Under the pieces are notes generated by a model. That model searched no databases. It had not been told where the DNA came from and was given only the letters and a program-made list of their open reading frames with translations. Positions 60,501 through 64,000 of a stretch of 64,000 nucleotides of DNA are shown one piece after another; the stretch's first letter is position 1; every line of letters begins with the position of its first letter. The stretch lies in NCBI GenBank assembly GCA_032622095.1, contig CP136067.1, forward strand, positions 180,952,556 to 181,016,555, given 5' to 3'. The translations under genes and the position numbers were made by a program. This stretch comes from Siphonodentalium dalli (lineage: Eukaryota > Mollusca > Scaphopoda > Gadilida > Siphonodentaliidae).

Positions 60501-62603
60501 AAGCCAGAATTGCATAATTTGGAGCAATACGAGATATGTATAATCCATAAGATGATTCGGTTTCATTGTCGCGTAACGGTCTACTCGAGTGGGAACGAGT
60601 CATAAAGTCTGTAAAATAAATATGATTATAACAAATCGTTGATACGCCGTAGCGTGTCGTCCGGAATGTGTGGTCTATATACAAACTCCAAGCATGTTAA
60701 TACTAAACGAATATCCGATTAGCTGCATGCATGCAAACGGCAGCATTCACGTGCGTGTGATCAAGGCATCGCGTTATCATTCATTCACGTTCTTGAGATC
60801 GCAAATCTGAATGCTGAGATGGATGTTCAATTAATTTCAATTGAAACACTTTCATAATATATATGCACACAATGTTTCGAATATGTTATGGATTCATATT
60901 TCAGATGACATTCGCAGTCCAATTGATCAGTCTCAGATACACATAAAACACTCGAAAACTCATCAGAACTCCTTAAGTAATACGCATATTTACTGCACAG
61001 AAACTCGGCGTTTGGCGCATCTTCATCTGTGCCGTTCGCATCTTTCTGGACCGACAGTGGTCCCTTCATATCGCGCGGATATTGAGAACGACAAGGATTT
61101 ATTAAATTCTGTCAAATCCTATGCTTCATTGACAGATTCAACTATTTACCGGCATTTGTTTTGGAAGCGTGGAAGTCCAGGAACTATACTAGTGAATGGT
61201 TGTTCTCGAAAATTTGAGTGAGCAAAAGCAAAAACACCATTGAAAAAATTCGCCAAAACAAAAATTAATGGTCTGATCTGGGAAAACTGATTGACAACTG
61301 GTGAATAAATACTCATGCTTCGTGTGGACATACACATACGATGCTCGATGTCTGTATTACGGTGAGAAACAAACATATCCCCATATCATATACGTGAAAA
61401 TGACTTTCCCATATTCTCGGTTTTGGCGATACCCTCGGTTTTGGCGATACCACGTACACAGGGGTGATTTTAGGCCTAAAAAAAGAATAAATTCTCGGAC
61501 ACTGGAGCATTGGATAAAATGGCCCATGTTGACCGTTTTTATTCCCACCATGGAATCGGAATTTTAGAATTATGAAAATAGGTGATATGGGGCAGTGACA
61601 TAACAGCGTCAATGTATAATCATATAAATGACTGAAACCTTTAAGTGTACAGGTTAATTAATGGTGTGGTGTTTATAGCCAACTACGATTAAGGCTGAAG
61701 TATGGATGTTCACCGGTTCGAAGAACAAACACTTTGAACAGGAAGATTCAGAACACAAGTTGGATTTTCCAAGAAATGTAAATACGAAAACGGAAAGGAG
61801 GCCGGAAAGATATGCGACATCAATACCGGTACTGCATTTAAAAAAAAATACTGTGTTCAATGTTCCCTGGATACATATTCAAGTTTAGAAGTTGATCAAG
61901 TTTTCTCCACACAGCTAACAATATGCAGCTCAATACCAGCCCCAGTATATTGAAGATTACCATTACCTCTTTGTCATAAGCTGAAGATAGGGGCCTATAT
62001 AATATGTGACCCGCCATATCAAATCCAGTCGCTAGTCGAGATTTTTTTTACCCTGTGCCAATGCATTCTCTTATATATGCGAGTCGACCATAGGTCGCCT
62101 CGCATATATAAGAGAATGCATTGGCCTAACAATTTTTTACAATTTTAATAATTTTTTCTTGTATTCATTAACAATTTTATAATTTCACCCATACAGAGCC
62201 CCAGACAAACATGAGCAGACAACACTTTCTATATGCTTCTATATATGTGTGGGGCTCCCTGCAGGGTTATGGATGTTTTTTATTTTATGTCCTAAAAATT
62301 GTAAGAAACATTTATTTTAAAAAAATGATAAAAAATTGTTAGGCCAATGCATTCTCTTATATATGCGAGGTGACCTATGGTCGACTCGCATATATAAGAG
62401 AATGCATTGGCACAGGGTAAAAAAATCCCGACTTACGACTGGATTTTATATGGCGGGTCACATATATTATACCTCAGGGTTGAATTAAGTCTCAGTCAAA
62501 AGCAGAGTGTTTGATTTTAATATGAACCTACCTATTCCTCCTCCAGCGTGTGGTGGAGCTCCATATTTGAACGAGTCAATGTAGGATCGGATTTTCTCTA
62601 TGT
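51487..62603 (-). CDS. DARS1: Aspartyl-tRNA synthetase, cytoplasmic; last two coding exons, partial
   Basis: Cytosolic AspRS charges tRNA(Asp) with aspartate using ATP and in animals belongs to the multi-synthetase complex. Exons in transcript order are 62603-62532 and 51578-51487. Joined, they read [24 protein letters not shown], then [14 protein letters not shown] and end [13 protein letters not shown]-stop. [14 protein letters not shown] is class II synthetase motif 3; its Arg contacts ATP. The ending FPRDPKR(L/I)TP is specific to eukaryotic cytosolic AspRS and excludes AsnRS and LysRS. Intron phase is consistent (G from exon n-1, GA from the last exon). The 10.95 kb intron between them is full of transposons. 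Earlier exons lie right of position 64000. Recognised from remembered family sequence. Confidence 0.93.
51582..52304 (-). repeat. 36 bp tandem array (20 copies) abutting the DARS1 splice acceptor
   Basis: About 20 near-identical units run from the acceptor outward into the intron. The minus-strand unit contains GTGAGCAATGATTTATCTTT followed by AGCAAGACACTCTGAT. The only common variation is CACATCAG versus CACATTAG, with one ATCGTTG. Because 36 is a multiple of three and no unit carries a stop in several frames, long open frames arise on both strands (repeated [12 protein letters not shown] on minus, [12 protein letters not shown] on plus). These look like artefacts of repetition rather than genes. 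The unit's ATTTATCTTT is the same sequence as at the real acceptor. Confidence 0.95.
52407..52615. mobile_element. 209 bp hairpin MITE flanked by TA (Tc1/mariner-like), copy 1
   Basis: Ends are CAGTAATGCCCTAAATAAT and its near-inverse ATTATTTAGGGCATTACTG, with TA directly outside each. The arms pair almost fully to a short centre at GCTCTAACTGAGAGC. A TA target duplication plus CAGT-starting ends suggests a Tc1/mariner-derived MITE. It is in the last DARS1 intron. A second copy is at 63698-63910. Confidence 0.88.
52710..53150. mobile_element. Full-length 441 bp composite CAAGCC-family element with 8 bp target duplication
   Basis: Left end CAAGCCTGCAAATAGCATGT, right end CACTATTTGCAGGCTTG. 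Flanks are GTTGTAAG (52702-52709) and GTTCTAAG (53151-53158), an 8 bp duplication with one difference. Order: hairpin 1 (to about 52835), spacer with GCTTAGGCCTCATCTTCTGG, TCTATATCCCCTAATTTGC and TTCAACTGGGGAACTTC, then hairpin 2. This copy defines the complete structure; the 150 bp element at 21055 is the single-hairpin form. Confidence 0.9.
53676..56576 (+). CDS. Non-LTR retrotransposon ORF2: reverse transcriptase + RNase H (I-superfamily type), 5' truncated
   Basis: The frame is intact at 966 codons. RT motif A is [10 protein letters not shown] (Asp270, Asp276), motif [14 protein letters not shown] (326-338), motif C YADD (356-359). The RNase H domain has FTDGS (Asp658), NAEL (Glu699), SDSKSAL (Asp728), RGHTNITGN (His775) and LADIAAK (Asp785). 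A C-terminal CCHC-like knuckle follows (Cys887, Cys889, His897, Cys902). RT plus RNase H points to the I superfamily (I, Nimb, Ingi, R1-related clades); I cannot pick the clade. The N-terminal apurinic endonuclease is missing and a stop lies just upstream, so the copy is 5' truncated. A (CAA)n tract at 56718-56734 may be its 3' end. It lies antisense in the last DARS1 intron. Confidence 0.95.
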   Translation: MYDAALKDLSDEIETAKKNQINKMCERISKSDNKDFWKTVKSALYTQPDNTIQPIQLSNGTTVFEDDKIADQLKYVHIDRLHANTSNFDRSWEAVINKQTDDYITSHNLTDDITNAENQDISESEVETAIHNMDNFSAPGPDKIHPMMIKKGGETMVKALTVMFNIFWSSGSIPNSFKEDNKIYIKKPGKDSYHKEKAYRPISLSSIVGKLMERVVTTRLIWKSESNKWLDEGQYAYRKYKSTTQALLEITEFVSGNQQSNTHSIITFIDFEGAFDSVMRRGIVYKLLELGLKGRIMKYITDFLSNRKTKNIVNNFQSDLINTSIGVPQGSVISPILFVLYISELGAATNCKIVKYADDVTVISSAQSLSSAEDTMNDSLKSIHRWCNKWHICINTDKTDFMHIQPKNCANQDSSLSIQLDKGYLKQVPSKKLLGITIDRDLSYKEHVDITISKAASAMNRIGQLVNPTGVSTEKAIKLYKAVVIPILSYGFPVWCTINDSLLNKLESAQRSALIRATGALSSTSTVSMEVITNTTPLTLILKEIAATEYLRILRKADNSQLKLMLNNAMLFPNKNTPMAKLYSFGKYLLGNKLGSIEKEPIYLPESDDFCTYAIYSTPETVPNSSNTSQAASLDIESNDNCKFLQSTGGKDLIIFTDGSVLNNGHSGSAAVIYTSGLLSDPVIISEPVQSSDDSLNAELYGLRLGLIYAKSFVITKKLSVATIVISDSKSALQTIYNRDYYKGHIDHTRACNSLINDIFNETGSRVILKWMRGHTNITGNDLADIAAKEAASTVPQASFTDHSNLNSFKEHKNAIKDSVKCKWQTSWDLCKTSQHTQELFPITGMKPTKFSFSDRATEVKVNRLKLGHTLLNEHMFKMNLVATPKCSCGEQGTILHYILHCSLNQGYRDILFSDLTESPQLQDSINDSGKSIKLLLGQCEGLSADTELLRHKLVHNFVRSSGISV
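56577..57300. other. LINE 3' untranslated region and AT-rich intron
   Basis: A CAACAACAACAACAACAAAA tract at about 56717-56736 may end the retrotransposon. TATGAT occurs just after it (56741) and at the start of the ORF (53678), which could be a short target duplication, though chance is likely at six bases. Beyond it I see only AT-rich sequence. Confidence 0.45.
57300..57600. repeat. Simple-sequence-rich tract with 21 C and imperfect CCCACC repeats
   Basis: A run of 21 C (57344-57364) follows GCAAGCGCCG. Phrases such as CCCACAATAATAATATATA and GTGTCTTATGCG recur two or three times. Frames through it give only proline-rich peptides and are not taken as genes. Confidence 0.7.
57602..57733. 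repeat. 132 bp foldback with 15 bp perfect ends
   Basis: AGTGACTTCGTCCCA at 57602-57616 and its exact inverse TGGGACGAAGTCACT at 57719-57733 bound the segment. A third related motif, TGGGACGAGGTCACC, lies inside (about 57668). No target duplication is clear. Confidence 0.6.
58349..61466. mobile_element. 3.1 kb foldback element with inverted arms of about 1 kb and a 5 bp ATTTT target duplication
   Basis: The left arm (58349 to about 59377) and right arm (about 60437 to 61466) are inverse copies with few differences. The outer ends are CACCCCCGTGTACGTGG and CCACGTACACAGGGGTG. Just inside, ATCGCCAAAACCGAG is doubled. ATTTT flanks both sides (58344-58348 and 61467-61471). The middle (about 59378-60436) is unique. 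Frames in the arms (for example the pair reading [10 protein letters not shown]) and middle are short, match nothing I know, and no transposase is evident. It is in the last DARS1 intron. Confidence 0.85.
61467..62002. other. DARS1 intron, nothing recognised
   Basis: AT-rich sequence without motifs I can support. Confidence 0.5.
62003..62464. mobile_element. Two-level palindrome: inverted arms that are themselves TATATGCGAG hairpins
   Basis: The outer arms (62003 to about 62137, and about 62331 to 62464) begin TATGTGACCCGCCATAT and end with its inverse. Each arm contains a complete hairpin (CATTCTCTTATATATGCGAG to its inverse, 62062-62120 and 62348-62408) with GTCGACCATAGGTCGCC-type centres. 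The inner edges GGCCTAACAATTTTT and AAAAATTGTTAGGCC are also inverse. The core of about 190 bp is AT-rich. The flanks are TA-rich and no duplication can be called. Confidence 0.85.
62532..62603 (-). CDS. DARS1: DARS1 penultimate coding exon
   Basis: Acceptor TTATTGCAG, donor GTAGGT. At 72 nt it encodes [20 protein letters not shown] then GGI plus the first base of Gly, after completing a codon from the preceding exon. YIDSF-(F/Y)[11 protein letters not shown] is the family signature around the start of motif 3. Confidence 0.95.
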
Positions 62604-63697
62604 CTGCAATAAACAAATTAAGAACATTTAACCCTTTAATAACTTAATCGATTTTCCCATTTAGTTCTAAAAGCTATATATTAACCCTTTGAGTGCCAGG
62701 GGCCAATCTCATCGGCCCTAATTTACGGTCTGTAAAATCAGCCCTAAAAAAAAAAAAAATTTAAAAAAAAAAATTCAGATTGTTTTTTTTTTTTTTAGTT
62801 TAATTTTTTTGGGTTATGCTTAAGCATGCTATAGCGAATTTAAAAACAAACTGGATAAAACCCGTGGGGGGCAGTCGGAAATTTTTTTCAGGCACGTATG
62901 ATGGGGTGGGTGGGTGTCTCTTGGGTCCAAAAAGCATTTTTTTCCATATGCCAAATTTTTTTTCCATTCCTGCTATTGAGTCTTATTTTGATGTGTTTTG
63001 AACAGAAACGGGTCATATATAGTTAATTGTAATGCTATGCTACATATAGAGGTTATCAGAAGTTGGATCAGTTGCACAATGGCCAACAATAACCCAAATT
63101 CAACTTGATAGAACTAGAAACTGCGCTATTGGAAAAATAAAATTTAATCAGGATTCCATCTACTGATACAACAAAATAAGAATAACTATGCAGAACTCAG
63201 CTGAAAATAAGTAATAAAATGAAAGCACACTTGACCATATGTGACATGGAAATAAAGATATAATAAATAATGGAATAAAATAGACTTTTGACAACGTAAA
63301 ACATAAAATCTTAACAAATAAATTGAAGGCCAGCCAGGCCAGCTTGAACAATTTCACATTGTTTTCCATGTTAATGTGGATCAGCTTGTAATGTTAATCA
63401 CAGTAACGAAGATTTTATCGTCACTGATATCGTGAGCAAAAAAAGAAGTGAAATTGGGCTATCCATCCATATTATTCCCAATTGTTACGAAGCCTATTAC
63501 TTCAGGCAGTGGCTACCAGCCTGCCATTACACGCTATAACATGTTTCCTCAGTTCTGGTTTCTGAGATGCCCCAAGAAGAGTAGCGCGGTTATATCATGG
63601 TTATGTTTGGTATTAGCATTATTCTTCAAACTGGGATGAACTGGGATGAACAGTTGTATTTCCACATGTGTTGATAAACAATTTGATTCCAGCAATA
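62604..63697. other. DARS1 upstream intron with a lone piggyBac-like end at 62682
   Basis: TTAACCCTTTGAGTGCCAGG at about 62682 is a typical TTAA plus CCCTTTG..TGCC piggyBac-type terminus reading rightward. No inverse partner is seen before 64000. A-runs and T-runs follow at 62745-62810. No further DARS1 exon is visible here. Confidence 0.5.
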
Positions 63698-63910
63698 CAG
63701 TAATGCCCTAATTAAACGACTCCATAACCACAGCAGAATAATGAGTAATTTTTCACAATTTAGTCGGAAATATGGCTTGTTGTCATTCATTGGAAAGCTC
63801 TCACCGAGAGCTTTCCGATGAATGACAACAAGCCATATTTCCGACTAAATCCTGAAAAATTACCTATTATTCTGCTGTGTTTATGGAGTCGATTAATTAG
63901 GGCATTACTG
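63698..63910. mobile_element. 213 bp hairpin MITE flanked by TA (Tc1/mariner-like), copy 2
   Basis: CAGTAATGCCCTAATTAA and its near-inverse TTAATTAGGGCATTACTG are flanked by TA (63696-63697 and 63911-63912). The arms pair through GGAAAGCTCTC and GAGAGCTTTCC at the centre. It is more perfectly self-complementary than the copy at 52407. Confidence 0.9.
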
Positions 63911-64000
63911 TATATCACATAGCAAATATCAAAATATCAAATAATCTGAAATTTGTTGTACCGGTACCATGTATTATGTAGAATACTCAAATGTGATTAT

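Noticed and set aside
59132-60684. Mirror frames reading [10 protein letters not shown] in both arms of the foldback element
   Set aside because: They are the same DNA in inverted arms, only 60 codons, with no known domain; not supported as genes.
63160-63369. Hydrophobic 69-codon minus-strand frame that could be a small membrane protein or a DARS1 exon
   Set aside because: AT-rich translation rich in Phe, Leu and Ile, with no match to aspartyl-tRNA synthetase and no flanking splice signals that keep frame.

Overview
The window is eukaryotic, metazoan genomic DNA: AT-rich, intron-rich and packed with short inverted-repeat elements. The tandem units ending in GACGGACGGA-type tails, the AGGTAGGTAGG motif and the many foldback elements resemble what is common in bivalve and other mollusc genomes. 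That placement is an inference; no sequence here fixes the species.

Two host genes are recognisable, both on the minus strand. (1) COPA, coatomer subunit alpha: ten consecutive exons (34104 down to 19105) encode the first 360 residues, covering the N-terminal WD40 propeller and the start of the next. Every junction has GT/AG ends and keeps frame. The remaining exons must lie left of position 1. (2) DARS1, cytoplasmic aspartyl-tRNA synthetase: the last two coding exons (62603-62532 and 51578-51487) hold motif 3 and the C-terminus, split by an 11 kb intron. Between the genes, 34.2-50.7 kb is intergenic and almost wholly made of dispersed repeats. I saw no third host gene.

Layout: 1-18164 is an unbroken tandem satellite (55/58 bp monomers, roughly 325 copies) in COPA intron 10. 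18.2-34.1 kb holds COPA exons with introns full of foldback elements. 34.2-34.23 kb is the COPA upstream region with two ACGT-core motifs. 34.5-50.5 kb is a repeat graveyard: LINE tails, clusters of a 150-440 bp TIR element, tracts of about 150 bp tandem units, and TTAA-flanked hairpins. 51.45-52.3 kb is the DARS1 last exon with a 36 bp tandem array directly against its splice acceptor. 52.4-58.1 kb carries TIR elements and an intact 966-codon reverse transcriptase/RNase H ORF of a 5'-truncated non-LTR retrotransposon. 58.35-61.47 kb is one 3.1 kb element with inverted arms of about 1 kb and a 5 bp direct flanking repeat. 62.0-64.0 kb has a two-level palindrome, the penultimate DARS1 exon and a second TA-flanked hairpin.

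Most notable: (a) the 36 bp array carries about 20 near-copies of the real DARS1 splice acceptor, all in one open alternative frame; (b) the 3.1 kb long-arm foldback element; (c) a TTAA-flanked 1.1 kb element nested precisely in a hairpin element, with its empty site readable; (d) an 18 kb satellite in an intron of an essential gene; (e) a hairpin element family with 8 bp target duplications.
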